Origin: Bacteroidota bacterium
GTDB lineage: Bacteria; Bacteroidota; Bacteroidia; Bacteroidales; F082
Assembly (NCBI GenBank): GCA_018816765.1
Contig: JAHIUX010000077.1
Location: 1-64,000 of the forward strand
Reading direction: 5' to 3'
DNA length: 64,000 bases
Shown here piece by piece: positions 16,272 to 25,279 of the stretch; position 1 is the stretch's first letter; every line of letters starts with the position of its first letter. The position numbers and the translations under genes were made by a program. The notes beneath the pieces are model-generated. The model was not told the origin of the DNA, ran no database searches, and was given only the letters and a program-made list of their open reading frames with translations.

Positions 16272-17744
16272 ATGAAACATTCCCCGTCAGCATTATTCCT
16301 TTTTACCGCATTGTTTTCTATTCTGACCATATTTGTTGGTTGCCGCAAAGACCAGATTACCACTGACCCTTCCGTGAAACTTACATTTTCGGCCGACTCG
16401 GTGATCTTCGATACGGTTTTCACCAGTATCGGCTCAGTAACCAGGAAACTCATGGTATACAACACGCATAATGACCGGCTGAATATTTCATCCATCTCGT
16501 TGGCAGCAGGTGAACAATCACCATTTCGCATCAATGTCGACGGATCACCGGGCACCAATGTGAAGGATATTGAAATTGCCCCGCACGACAGTGCGTTTAT
16601 TTTTGTTCGTGTGACCATTGACCCTACTGACGAATCGAACCCATACGTAGTCGAGGACGATTTGAACTTCAGGATAAACGGGAATGAACAAATGGTGAAG
16701 TTGGTGGCCTGGGGCCAAAACGCCATATACATTCTTGCTGACCAGCAGGTTGACGGATTTCCCGCATTTCATATCGTAGCCGACAGCCTGGAAACGGTAA
16801 CCTGGACAGCAGAAAAACCTTATGTGGTTTATGGTTATGCCCTGATCAATTCATATGGAAAGCTGATCATGGAGCCGGGAACAAGGGTTTATTTTCACGA
16901 CAAATCCGGCTTGTGGGCGTATGTAAACGGGGTGCTGCAGGTAAAAGGAAGCCTCGAAAATCCGGTGACCTTTCAGGGCGACAGACTCGATCAGGACTAC
17001 CGCGATGTTCCCGGCCAGTGGGACCGCATCTGGCTTATGGAAGGGCGTGCAGGCTTTGATCACGAAATCGATTATGCCATTATCAGAAATGGATTCATCG
17101 GTCTGCAGGCGGAGTCGTTTCTGACCCCAACAGCCAACAGGCTGAAGATTTCAAATACCATCATTGAAAATCATACCGGAATAGGGGTTTTCAGCCGGCT
17201 GTTTAACATCGAAGCCGACAATGTTGTTATAGCCAACTGCGGCAATTATGCAGCGGCACTTACCATGGGAGGATCCTACCAATTCTGGCATATGACCATG
17301 GCCAACAACTGGTCTTTCGGCCCACGGAATAACCCGAGCCTGTTTTTAAGCAATTATTTTTTAGATAACGATGAAAACACTGTGCCTGTTCCATTGAATT
17401 TCAGCGCAGGCAACAGCATTATCTACGGATCAAATAATGAGGAGGTTTTAACCGATTTTGTGGCCGGTGCAGATTCAGTTTACCTGTTTGATAACTGCCT
17501 GATCAGGACTGAACGCAACCTAAGCCTTTGGCCAGGATTCAAGGATTGTTTGGTAAATATCGATCCGCAGTTTCGTGATTATGAAACCTTCGATTTTCAG
17601 CTTGACACCCTCTCACCAGCGATTGACAAAGGAAAAGCCGGCATCGCAGCAGAAGTGCCGTATGACCTGAATGGCGTCGATCGTACCTTAACGCCGGATC
17701 TTGGCGCTTATGAATTTGTGAAACCATTTCAGCGATTACGCTAA
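16272..17744 (+). CDS. Right-handed parallel beta-helix lipoprotein
   Basis: A 490-residue protein. The N-terminus MKHSPSALFLFTALFSILTIFVGC ends in a lipobox, so it is probably acylated and attached to the outer membrane. An N-terminal beta-sandwich-like region (residues about 30-140, FDTVFTSIGSVTRKLMVYN) resembles Ig-like/DUF1573-type domains. The remainder reads as parallel beta-helix rungs (DYAIIRNGFIGLQAE, KISNTIIENHTGIGVFS, ADNVVIANCGNYAAAL), ending in DLGAYEF, a motif common at the end of such Bacteroidota proteins. It may bind or process polysaccharide; no catalytic residues are evident. The stop is seven bases before the kinase gene. Confidence 0.82.
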   Translation: MKHSPSALFLFTALFSILTIFVGCRKDQITTDPSVKLTFSADSVIFDTVFTSIGSVTRKLMVYNTHNDRLNISSISLAAGEQSPFRINVDGSPGTNVKDIEIAPHDSAFIFVRVTIDPTDESNPYVVEDDLNFRINGNEQMVKLVAWGQNAIYILADQQVDGFPAFHIVADSLETVTWTAEKPYVVYGYALINSYGKLIMEPGTRVYFHDKSGLWAYVNGVLQVKGSLENPVTFQGDRLDQDYRDVPGQWDRIWLMEGRAGFDHEIDYAIIRNGFIGLQAESFLTPTANRLKISNTIIENHTGIGVFSRLFNIEADNVVIANCGNYAAALTMGGSYQFWHMTMANNWSFGPRNNPSLFLSNYFLDNDENTVPVPLNFSAGNSIIYGSNNEEVLTDFVAGADSVYLFDNCLIRTERNLSLWPGFKDCLVNIDPQFRDYETFDFQLDTLSPAIDKGKAGIAAEVPYDLNGVDRTLTPDLGAYEFVKPFQRLR

Positions 17745-17751
17745 TTTTGCA

Positions 17752-18252
17752 ATGATCATTGGAATCGGCGGTGTAAGTACTTCGGGCAAAACGACCCTTG
17801 CCGGAAAAATCCGAAGCAGCTTTCCCGGCAAGAGAGTTAGTATCCTTTGTCAGGATAATTTTATCCGGAATATAGACCAGATACCCCTGATTAAAGACCG
17901 GATCAACTGGGAGCATCCCGATTCCATTGATCATGAAAAACTGTATAACGCCATATTGTCCGAAAAAGGCCAGAATGATATCGTGATAGCCGAAGGTTTA
18001 TTAATCTTTTACCATCAGCCAACCCAAAGGCTCTTTGATATCAAGCTTTATCTGGAGATTGCATACCCAACATTCCTTCACCGAAAAAAACAGGACCTGC
18101 GATGGGGAGGTGAGCCGCAGTGGTACATCATGCATATCTGGAATAGTTTTCTTCAATATGGCAAACTACCAGCCGACAGAAGCGACTTTCATGTCTTCGA
18201 CGGGAGCCTGCCTGTAACATCAGAGACCATCCACCAACTTATTCAACCGTGA
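17752..18252 (+). CDS. P-loop nucleoside kinase (uridine kinase / nicotinamide riboside kinase-like)
   Basis: A 166-residue cytosolic kinase. Walker A is GGVSTSGKTTLA at residues 6-17, CQDNFIRNIDQIP follows the base-binding position of uridine/NR kinases, and HPDSIDHEKL matches the 'DxPxxxD' substrate loop of nicotinamide riboside kinases. A Walker B-like IVIAEGLLIFY precedes a lid with FLHRKKQDLRWG. It is shorter than uridine kinase (about 210) and similar in length to NRK1-type enzymes. Its stop overlaps the GTG start of the HD-domain gene (GTGA), indicating coupling. Substrate choice between uridine and nicotinamide riboside is not settled. Confidence 0.75.
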   Translation: MIIGIGGVSTSGKTTLAGKIRSSFPGKRVSILCQDNFIRNIDQIPLIKDRINWEHPDSIDHEKLYNAILSEKGQNDIVIAEGLLIFYHQPTQRLFDIKLYLEIAYPTFLHRKKQDLRWGGEPQWYIMHIWNSFLQYGKLPADRSDFHVFDGSLPVTSETIHQLIQP

Positions 18253-18896
18253 AAGACCTCATCAGCCAAACCATTCATTTTGTACAACAGCAGCTGGAAA
18301 ATGCCGAAAGCGGTCACGATTGGTGGCACGTTGTCAGGGTTCATGCCCTCGCAAGGCAATTTGCCATTGAACTAAATGCCAACTTAATTGTCGTTGAACT
18401 GGCCGCATTGTTGCACGATATTGCAGACTCGAAATTTCACAATGGAAACGAAGAAACAGGACCAGCGCTTGCCGCCCAATTTCTTGAAATACAACATCTT
18501 GACTCAGCTACGATTCAGCAGGTTGTTTATATTATCCGGCATATGTCGTTCAAGCATTCATTCTCGTTTAATGATACCCCTTCGCTCGAATTTCAGGTTG
18601 TTCAGGATGCCGACAGGCTTGATGCCATAGGCGCTATTGGGATCGCACGGGCATTCAGCTATGGCGGATTCAAGCAACGGCCATTCTTTGATCCGGAAAT
18701 TGCGCCACAACACTACACCAGCACTTCACAGTACAGCAACAGCAAAGCCCCGACGATTAATCATTTCTATGAAAAACTGCTTTTGCTGAAGGATCTGATG
18801 AATACCGGGCCGGCAAAGAAACTGGCTGAAAAAAGGCATGACTACATGGTTAATTTTCTCAGGCAATTTGATGCCGAATGGAATGGATTGTGCTAA
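18249..18896 (+). CDS. HD-domain phosphohydrolase (YedJ-like)
   Basis: A 215-residue predicted metal-dependent phosphohydrolase. Metal ligands: the first His in HDWWHVVRVHALA (about residues 23-35), the HD pair in LAALLHDIADSKFH (about 57-70), and the second Asp in VQDADRLDAIGAIGIARAF (about 119-137). The start is GTG, overlapping the upstream kinase stop by four bases, with no better ATG before conserved sequence. Coupling with a nucleoside-kinase-like gene suggests a nucleotide substrate, but that is inference. Confidence 0.88.
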   Translation: MKDLISQTIHFVQQQLENAESGHDWWHVVRVHALARQFAIELNANLIVVELAALLHDIADSKFHNGNEETGPALAAQFLEIQHLDSATIQQVVYIIRHMSFKHSFSFNDTPSLEFQVVQDADRLDAIGAIGIARAFSYGGFKQRPFFDPEIAPQHYTSTSQYSNSKAPTINHFYEKLLLLKDLMNTGPAKKLAEKRHDYMVNFLRQFDAEWNGLC

Positions 18897-19056
18897 TTTC
18901 CAATTCATGAAGTCGTAAAAACAACCTGACCAAAATCGCTTGTTAACCGTCACTGACACAACTTACCAACCCGGGTTCTCTTTTGTTTTTCACACTAAAG
19001 GAACCTATTGAACAACACCTTAACAATTATTAGCGCGCGCTTGCTGTAATTTAGGC

Positions 19057-19064
19057 TAACTTTG
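19057..19064 (+). promoter_or_regulatory. -7 box of the metal permease gene
   Basis: TAACTTTG, a full TAnnTTTG match, 24 bases before the ATG at 19089. No clear -33 TTTG. Confidence 0.45.
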
Positions 19065-19088
19065 CGCTACTAAAACGACTTCAAATCG

Positions 19089-20348
19089 ATGGAACTAATT
19101 TTACTATACTGGAAATCTCTTGTTGAACTGACAACAGAGATGGCGCCTTACCTGCTTTTTGGCTTTTTGTTTGCCGGCTTGCTCAGGGTATTTTTTCCCA
19201 AACGTTTACTGTTAAAGTATATGGGTAAATCGAACCTGTCGTCAGCCGTCAATGCCAGCCTGCTGGGCGTGCCAATGCCACTTTGCTCATGCGGTGTATT
19301 GCCGACTGGACTTTCGTTACGACAGAACGGTGCATCCAGGGGAGCGACAAATTCTTTTTTGATTTCAACACCACAAACGGGCGTTGATTCCATTTTGGTC
19401 ACCTACTCCATGCTGGGGCTTCCGTTTGCCATCATCAGGCCAATTGTTGCGCTGCTCACAGGCATAACCGGCGGATTGTTGACAAACACACTTGTAAAGG
19501 AAAAAGCTGAGCCGGCAATTACACCAAAAGGAATCGATGAGCAGATTCCCAAAACCCTGAAGTTTATGCTGCATTATGCCTATGTGGAGTTTCTTCAGGA
19601 CATCTCGAAGTGGCTTGTGATTGGTCTGCTGATTGCTGCAGGAATTGCAGTTATATTACCTGATGATTTCTTCACCGCATACGTGAATAGCGATTTTACC
19701 GGCATGCTGATAATCCTGGCGGCCAGTGTGCCTTTGTACGTCTGCGCAACTGCATCAGTTCCCATTGCAGCTGTATTGTTGCTCAAAGGCCTTTCGCCAG
19801 GTGCCATTCTGGTGTTTCTCATGGCCGGTCCTGCCACCAATACAGCGACATTTACTGTGTTGTTTAAAACAATGGGGCGGAAATCAACATGGATCTACCT
19901 TTCAACCATTATTTTAGGTGCTTTGTTTTTTGGCTTGCTGATTAACCTGTTGCCCAGGGAGTGGTTTGTGTTGCCTCACCTGCATCATGCGCTTCACGAC
20001 CACCACGAATTTCTTCCCCACTGGCTTGGTGTAGCCTCGGCAATCACGCTGGTATTACTGATTATCAATGGCTTTATCCGGAAATATTACCCAAAGAAAA
20101 CCATAACATCCATGGAACCAACATCCTTTAATTTCGAAAAAGATATCATCACCATTAAGGTTGGTGGAATGACCTGCAACCATTGTAAAAACAATGTTGA
20201 AACAAACATCAGGGCCTTATCAAATATCGAAGAGGCCAGTGCCGACCTGCAATCACAAACCGTGCGCATTAAAGGCGCTGATATTGACGAACCAAACATC
20301 AAAAAAACTGTCGAAGGCCTTGGCTACACCTATGGTGGAAGGGTTTAA
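19089..20348 (+). CDS. SO_0444-type heavy-metal permease with C-terminal HMA domain
   Basis: A 419-residue inner-membrane permease (DUF318/ArsP-like family). About eight to ten TM segments fill residues 10-335. The family signature PMPLCSCGVLPTGLSLRQ near residues 62-80 contains the conserved CSCG, followed by TNSFLISTPQTGVDSI. A His-rich loop (LPHLHHALHDHHEFLPHW) lies near residue 300. Residues about 350-419 form a heavy-metal-associated domain with GGMTCNHCKNNV, whose Cys pair binds soft metals such as Cu(I) or Zn(II). A permease fused to its own metallochaperone-like domain suggests efflux of copper, zinc or arsenic/organoarsenic. No regulator adjoins it. Confidence 0.88.
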   Translation: MELILLYWKSLVELTTEMAPYLLFGFLFAGLLRVFFPKRLLLKYMGKSNLSSAVNASLLGVPMPLCSCGVLPTGLSLRQNGASRGATNSFLISTPQTGVDSILVTYSMLGLPFAIIRPIVALLTGITGGLLTNTLVKEKAEPAITPKGIDEQIPKTLKFMLHYAYVEFLQDISKWLVIGLLIAAGIAVILPDDFFTAYVNSDFTGMLIILAASVPLYVCATASVPIAAVLLLKGLSPGAILVFLMAGPATNTATFTVLFKTMGRKSTWIYLSTIILGALFFGLLINLLPREWFVLPHLHHALHDHHEFLPHWLGVASAITLVLLIINGFIRKYYPKKTITSMEPTSFNFEKDIITIKVGGMTCNHCKNNVETNIRALSNIEEASADLQSQTVRIKGADIDEPNIKKTVEGLGYTYGGRV

Positions 20349-20476
20349 AACGATATACCATTCATGGTGTTTTTTCTGGCATCTCCACATCAGTGTGAAT
20401 TGGCAGCACTGCTGATGTCCTATTGAAAATTAACATAAACACAACAGTGCTAATGGTTTTAGTCAGTGGGTTTTAG

Positions 20477-20484
20477 TAGTTTTG
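20477..20484 (+). promoter_or_regulatory. -7 box deciding the start of the DUF3298 gene
   Basis: TAGTTTTG at 20477-20484 lies inside the longest reading frame (ATG 20466), so translation most likely begins downstream at TTG 20502, which opens a proper signal peptide. Confidence 0.45.
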
Positions 20485-20501
20485 TCATCAAATTCACAAC
20501 C

Positions 20502-21614
20502 TTGCGCAAATTAACCGGTATTACTGTTACTTTATTGTGTGCATTTAGCCATCTGATTATCAACGCACAACAAATTTATCATGCCCGTTTCTCTGGCAAC
20601 ACTGCTGCATTCAGTTATACATTGTATCTGCAAAATGTTATGGGTGATCTCAGTGCAAACCTATACAGCTACCCTGCAGGCACTGAAAGCTATAATAAGG
20701 TCACTGACAGAACAGAACTGATCGGAAAGTTGATTGACGGCACTATTCAACTCCGGAAACCAGGCGAAAAAGCAGCATTCATTGAAGGAAAGCTGCATGG
20801 TGACACCATTAATGCTATCCTTTCACCATCAGAAGAAATTCAGGTTGAAATCAACCTGACAAAGACACCCGGATCAGGTGGGTTATCGGTGACCTTGGCT
20901 TACATCGGGGGGAAACAAGCACTGAATCCTGCTGATCCGTTTACCCCTCATGCAACCATTGAGCTAACAGCCTTTGTCTGCGACGGCTGTGTTACGGCGG
21001 TAAAACAACAATTGCTCAGGTTCGCTGCACTTGATTTCCCTGATGATTCTGTGCAGGAAACCCATACCGACAGCTTGCTTAAGCTGGCCGTTAAGAAGTA
21101 CTTTGCCCAATACAGTCGCCTGAGCGAGTCGCCAGATGTGGCGCGTAGCGCAGGAAACAACTGGGAACGCGTGCAGCAGATGCAACTCCTGTATAATGAA
21201 CAGGGAGTATATTGTGCCGAAAAGTTGATTTATGCGTATACCGGTGGTGCCCACGGGCTTACAAACACAAGCTACCTCCTGCTAAACACGCACACTGGCT
21301 TGCCAATTGAATTGCCTGACCTGATCACTCCGGATTCAATACCTGCACTTACCACACGCATCACCAATAAGTTAAAATTACAATCCGGTTTGGGGATGAC
21401 TGATAGCCTGAGCGCAAATGGTTTTTTTGTTGATGTTGTCAGGCCAAACGAAAACTTCTATGTGTGTCCTGATGGTTTGGGTTTTGTTTACAACACTTAC
21501 GAAATCGCACCTTATGCCAAGGGCCTCATCAGGGTTAGTTTCAACTGGAATGAGCTGTCAGGACTGTTAAATGAATCATTTGTAATACCTGGTTACACAT
21601 ACCGCAAACAATAG
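20502..21614 (+). CDS. Exported DUF3298 (RsiV-like) protein
   Basis: The preferred start is TTG at 20502, giving a signal peptide (M)RKLTGITVTLLCAFSHLIINAQ; the longer frame from ATG 20466 would add 12 residues across a -7 box. The first half (DUF4163-like) is beta-rich. The second half carries the DUF3298 signature YTGGAHGLTNTSYLLLNT, then LPIELPDLI and a C-terminal FYVCPDGLGFVYNTYEIAPYAKG. DUF3298 domains occur in the lysozyme-binding anti-sigma factor RsiV and in many free secreted proteins; no anti-sigma N-terminal part is present here. It may bind peptidoglycan-related ligands. The next symporter gene starts 13 bp after it. Confidence 0.82.
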   Translation: MRKLTGITVTLLCAFSHLIINAQQIYHARFSGNTAAFSYTLYLQNVMGDLSANLYSYPAGTESYNKVTDRTELIGKLIDGTIQLRKPGEKAAFIEGKLHGDTINAILSPSEEIQVEINLTKTPGSGGLSVTLAYIGGKQALNPADPFTPHATIELTAFVCDGCVTAVKQQLLRFAALDFPDDSVQETHTDSLLKLAVKKYFAQYSRLSESPDVARSAGNNWERVQQMQLLYNEQGVYCAEKLIYAYTGGAHGLTNTSYLLLNTHTGLPIELPDLITPDSIPALTTRITNKLKLQSGLGMTDSLSANGFFVDVVRPNENFYVCPDGLGFVYNTYEIAPYAKGLIRVSFNWNELSGLLNESFVIPGYTYRKQ

Positions 21615-21627
21615 GAATGGCCAAACT

Positions 21628-23319
21628 ATGAACAGCCTGGAAATAACGTACGATCTGTTGTCCATCTTTGGCGCGCTGGCCTTCTTCCTTTTTGGCATGA
21701 AACTAATGAGTGAAGCATTGCAGAACATCGCAGGTCACCGGATGCGTCATCACCTCTCAACAATGACTGCAAACCCCTGGCGGGGGCTATTCACTGGTTT
21801 TTTAATCACAGGCACACTGCAATCATCTTCAGCTTCAACGGCTATGCTTGTTGGTTTTGTGAGCGCAGGTTTACTAACTGTTCTTGAATCGGTTGGGCTT
21901 GTGTTCGGTGCCAACATTGGCACGACAGTTACTTCATGGCTGATCACCTTCTTCGGTTATTCCTTCAATGTCAGGTTAATCCTCCTGCCACTGATTGCCT
22001 TCTCAATTCCCTTGTATTTTTCTTCGCGATCAGGTAGAAAATCCCTGGCCGAATTTATCATGGGATTCGCCATTTTGTTTTTTGGGTTGCAGTTTTTACG
22101 CGACACCCTCCCCGAAATAAACCAGCATTCCGGCATCCTTGAGTTTTTACAACATCAGCAATTTGAAGGCATCGGTTCACTCCTGCTGATCGTATTGACA
22201 GGTATTGTGATCACCGTCATTATCCAGTCATCCACAGCAACAATCACCTTGACTATGGTGATGTTCACTGATGGCATCATTAGTTTTGAAGTAGCTGCAG
22301 CACTGATCATTGGCGAAAATATTGGCACTACGGCCACAGCAAATATCGCTGCAATCATTGGAAACCGCAATGCCAAACGGACAGCCTTTATCCATTTTCT
22401 TTTTAACCTATTCGGTGCCATTTTGTTTTTCCCTATACTGTCCTTCTATTTACAGTTGGTGGTTTACCTTTCGGACCTCATCGCAGGATCTGATTCGGCA
22501 AATCCACTCTTCCTCAAACCTTTGCAAATAAGCATCTTTCATACTGGATTCAACCTGATTGTATCGCTGATTCTGATAAGTTTTACCAAAAAGCTGGTGG
22601 CGGTGGCCACCTGGTTCATACCGGTTAAAGAATATGAACAGCAGCAGGTTATGCACAGTTACCGGGAAAATTTTGCCACAGCAACATCAGAGCTCTCCCT
22701 CCTATTTGGTGAGAAAAAGCTGCATGAGATGGGACTGTATGCACAGCAAATGTTTGGAATGATTCCTGATTTGCTGCTCGAAAAAGAGCCCGAACGGTAT
22801 GCCAGGCTGCTGCAGCAGCTGCGCAGCAAAGAACAGGAAACAGATACGCTTGAGAGGGAGGTTATGGATTACCTCTCAAAATTGACTGAGCACCGATTGA
22901 GTGCTGACGGGTCGCGGACTGTGAGCGGAATGCTGATTGTGGCAAACAACCTCGAGAGTATTGCTGATATTTGTTACAAGATGTCGAAAATCATCGACAA
23001 CAAGAACACACAAAAGGCATGGTTTAACCAGGACCAGCGCAACCGCCTATTTGCCATGTTCAACCTGGTCGACAACGCCCTGTCGCTCATGGTGGAACAC
23101 CTTCACCAGCCTGAGAAAACGGATATTGAAGCCTCCGAACGAGTAGAAGAACAGATTAACCAGACACGACAAGATATGATTGCCCAACACCTGGCCGACA
23201 TGCAGGCTTCTGCTTATTATTTTGCCGCAGGTAACTTTTATCAGCAACTGCTTGTCTATTGCGAAAAGATTGGTGATCATGCCATTAATATCAGCGAAAC
23301 ACTGGACAGGCAGTCTTAA
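21628..23319 (+). CDS. Na/phosphate cotransporter (NptA/PNaS family) with PhoU-like C-terminus
   Basis: A 563-residue inner-membrane transporter. Two inverted Na/Pi repeats carry the signature QSS motifs: TLQSSSASTAMLVGFVSAG near residue 70 and IQSSTATITLTMVM near 200. Each repeat also has GANIGTT/GENIGTT. Residues about 340-560 form the PhoU-like helical tail (LRSKEQETDTLEREVMDYLS, KIGDHAINISETLD), thought to regulate uptake. The length and order match the bacterial PNaS family. It follows the DUF3298 gene by 13 bp and is followed by a large palindrome. Confidence 0.92.
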   Translation: MNSLEITYDLLSIFGALAFFLFGMKLMSEALQNIAGHRMRHHLSTMTANPWRGLFTGFLITGTLQSSSASTAMLVGFVSAGLLTVLESVGLVFGANIGTTVTSWLITFFGYSFNVRLILLPLIAFSIPLYFSSRSGRKSLAEFIMGFAILFFGLQFLRDTLPEINQHSGILEFLQHQQFEGIGSLLLIVLTGIVITVIIQSSTATITLTMVMFTDGIISFEVAAALIIGENIGTTATANIAAIIGNRNAKRTAFIHFLFNLFGAILFFPILSFYLQLVVYLSDLIAGSDSANPLFLKPLQISIFHTGFNLIVSLILISFTKKLVAVATWFIPVKEYEQQQVMHSYRENFATATSELSLLFGEKKLHEMGLYAQQMFGMIPDLLLEKEPERYARLLQQLRSKEQETDTLEREVMDYLSKLTEHRLSADGSRTVSGMLIVANNLESIADICYKMSKIIDNKNTQKAWFNQDQRNRLFAMFNLVDNALSLMVEHLHQPEKTDIEASERVEEQINQTRQDMIAQHLADMQASAYYFAAGNFYQQLLVYCEKIGDHAINISETLDRQS

Positions 23320-23441
23320 GGACATGCTTCTTCTTTAGGCAATAATCTTCATGTATCAGCCACACAATAGTTACAGGATTTTTTGTGGAATCTGGTTAAA
23401 CGACCTGGTCCTTGCTTTCGTGCTCAGGCAGCATAAAAGAG

Positions 23442-23504
23442 AATGCCCTTGAAGGCATTGTGAATTGTAAAAAACAACAAAAACAATTCACGCTTCAAGG
23501 GCAT
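23442..23504. repeat. Long imperfect palindrome in a 305-bp intergenic region (23320-23624)
   Basis: ATGCCCTTGAAG (23443-23454) pairs with CTTCAAGGGCAT (23493-23504), and the inner GTGAATTGT (23460-23468) with ACAATTCAC (23483-23491), leaving a 5-base bulge on one side and one base on the other. The left half can alternatively fold alone (AATGCC-cttgaa-GGCATT, 23442-23459). It lies between converging genes, so it could act as a two-way terminator, but the stem is longer than usual and could be a REP-like element. The rest of 23320-23624 shows no gene; an A/T-rich stretch with no clear signal runs from 23518 to 23600. Confidence 0.65.
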
Positions 23505-23624
23505 CAAGTTCGAACTTATAAAACAACCAACCAATTTGAATGCAAATGTAATTTTTTTGCTGTTATCTAAATAACAGTAAATCAGTTTTCGGTTGCATTT
23601 ATCAAGTTAACGGAAACGCGCTTC

Positions 23625-24284
23625 TCAGGCGGGTTCAAGGGCCCTGTTAAGGAATTCATTAAAAGCCCTCATTGTGTTGAATGTGTGCATGATACGGTCG
23701 ACAAGACCCGGATCAGAAACTTGTACATCGTTCAGGTCGTGACCAACCACATAGTGTTTATACTTTAACAATTCAATTTCGTTGAAATCAGCAGGAAAGC
23801 CTTTTGGGGGACGGCTGAGTTTTTCCTCCATCAGGTCGCCAAAAACGGCCCTAAATTGTGTATTATCAATTATCGCCCTGAATTCTGCTGAATGAAAATA
23901 AATCTCCTGGCGCAATGCCTTTAACTCAGGTGCAGGAGGTCCGTATACACCTCCTCCAATAAAACTCTTTCCCGGTTCAATGTGTACATAATAACCCGAC
24001 CTGACTGCAGTTTTGCCTCCGGCATTAAAGAACATCCCGATGTGGGTTTTGTAAGGTGATTTATCCTGAGAAAACCTGACATCCCTGTAAATTCTGAAGA
24101 TACATTTCCTGGGATCAAGTGAACCATAACCCGGATTGGTCAGGGCAAGGTTTCCAATAATTTTTTCGGCCAGGTCGATGGCTTCATTTCGTGCACTTTC
24201 GTAGCGATTGCGGTTTTTTTCGAACCATTCGCGGTTGTTGTTTTGTGCTAAGGCTTCAAGAAACTGTAGAACTTCTTTCGTCAT
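23625..24284 (-). CDS. DUF2461 (TIGR02453) family protein
   Basis: A 219-residue cytosolic protein with the family hallmarks: LAQNNNREWFEKNRNRYE at residues about 12-29, RDVRFSQDKSPYKTHIGMFF near 68-87, and a YYVHIEPGKSFIGGGVYGPP segment near 97-116. The function of the family is unknown in bacteria. It is convergent with the Na/phosphate symporter and divergent from the PorV/PorQ-like gene. Length is normal and no residues of the signature appear lost. Confidence 0.92.
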   Translation of the reverse strand: MTKEVLQFLEALAQNNNREWFEKNRNRYESARNEAIDLAEKIIGNLALTNPGYGSLDPRKCIFRIYRDVRFSQDKSPYKTHIGMFFNAGGKTAVRSGYYVHIEPGKSFIGGGVYGPPAPELKALRQEIYFHSAEFRAIIDNTQFRAVFGDLMEEKLSRPPKGFPADFNEIELLKYKHYVVGHDLNDVQVSDPGLVDRIMHTFNTMRAFNEFLNRALEPA

Positions 24285-24379
24285 TGGTTGATTTTATTTC
24301 AAAGGTAACTTTTTCTTCAACCAGCAATATCGTCCGGGATAATTTTTCACCTTGTTTATAAAAAACAGACTGATAATGC

Positions 24380-24410
24380 TTTGATCAGGCTGAAATTTTT
24401 CTTATATTCG
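24380..24410 (+). promoter_or_regulatory. Promoter of the PorV/PorQ-like barrel gene
   Basis: TTTG (24380-24383), 19 bases, then TATATTCG (24403-24410), one mismatch from TAnnTTTG with ideal spacing. The ATG is 31 bases downstream. Confidence 0.6.
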
Positions 24411-24441
24411 TGACTTCAACTTCAGCTAACCCAAAAACAGG

Positions 24442-25272
24442 ATGAAAAGACAAATTTATTTGTTTATCGGCATGTTTTTGCTTGCCGAAACAGTGTATGC
24501 TTTTGAGGGTGCTGGCGTAATCGGAGCCAGATCAGGTGGTTTAGGAAAAGCATCCGTCAGTTTAAGTGATTTCTGGTCCTTACAAAACAATCCGGCAGGC
24601 ATCTCGCTGCACCAGCACATTGAAGCTGGCATTTATTTTGAAAACCGCTTCCTTATCAAGGAGCTAGCCTTAAAATCAGCCGGCATAATTGTTCCGGTGA
24701 AAATAGGGGTTCTTGGCCTTAGTTTCAACCAGTTTGGAGGCAGTTTGTACAACGAAAACAAGCTTGGCCTGGCCTATGCAAGGTCATTTGGTCCAATGCT
24801 TCGTATCGGTGTTCAGCTCGACTATCTGTCAACAAGGTTTGGGGAAGGCTATGCAGGTGCTCAAAACATCACCTTTGAATTGGGTGTACAATCTACGCTC
24901 AACGATCACATCACTGCAGGAGCATTTCTTTTCAATCCATTGAAAGGCAAGCTTTCCGAACTCACCAATGAAAGAATCCCCATCACCCTAAGGTTTGGAA
25001 TCACCTACCATTTTAACGATAAGTTTTTTGGAATTGCTGAGATAGAAAAGCAATCAGACCTGAAGCCGGCGCTCAGGCTTGGCATGGAATATGCCATCAA
25101 TGCCCGGTTTTATGCCAGGCTGGGAACAAGCACACAGACCGACCAGCTCACCTTCGGAACAGGGATTTCTGTTGGCCGTCTGACAATAGATATTTCAGCA
25201 GCCTTACACCAATATCTGGGCACCTCGGCCCAGGCCGGCCTGATCTATCGCTTCGGCCCGGCAGACCAATAA
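24442..25272 (+). CDS. PorV/PorQ-like outer-membrane beta-barrel protein
   Basis: A 276-residue protein with signal peptide MKRQIYLFIGMFLLAETVYA. The mature start GAGVIGARSGGLGKASVSLSD followed by LQNNPAGISL is the N-terminal plug pattern of FadL-like PorV/PorQ proteins. The remaining beta strands (KLGLAYARSFGPMLRIGVQLDYLST, ITLRFGITYHFNDKFFGIAEIE) run to a terminal AGLIYRF. PorV and PorQ serve T9SS substrates in other Bacteroidota; whether this copy does is unknown. It is eight bases upstream of the exported HhH/barrel gene, so the two form a unit. Confidence 0.75.
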   Translation: MKRQIYLFIGMFLLAETVYAFEGAGVIGARSGGLGKASVSLSDFWSLQNNPAGISLHQHIEAGIYFENRFLIKELALKSAGIIVPVKIGVLGLSFNQFGGSLYNENKLGLAYARSFGPMLRIGVQLDYLSTRFGEGYAGAQNITFELGVQSTLNDHITAGAFLFNPLKGKLSELTNERIPITLRFGITYHFNDKFFGIAEIEKQSDLKPALRLGMEYAINARFYARLGTSTQTDQLTFGTGISVGRLTIDISAALHQYLGTSAQAGLIYRFGPADQ

Positions 25273-25279
25273 TCACTGC

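Noticed and set aside
17742-17749. TAATTTTG as promoter of the nucleoside-kinase-like gene
   Set aside because: It overlaps the stop codon of the upstream gene and ends two bases before the ATG, too close for transcription to begin before the start codon; operon expression is simpler.
20384-20420. ACATCAG/CTGATGT hairpin after the metal permease gene as terminator
   Set aside because: The stem is interrupted and has no T-tract; it is kept only as a weak dyad.
20466-20501. ATG at 20466 as the start of the DUF3298 gene
   Set aside because: It precedes a -7 box, and the residues it adds are not part of a signal peptide; TTG 20502 fits better.
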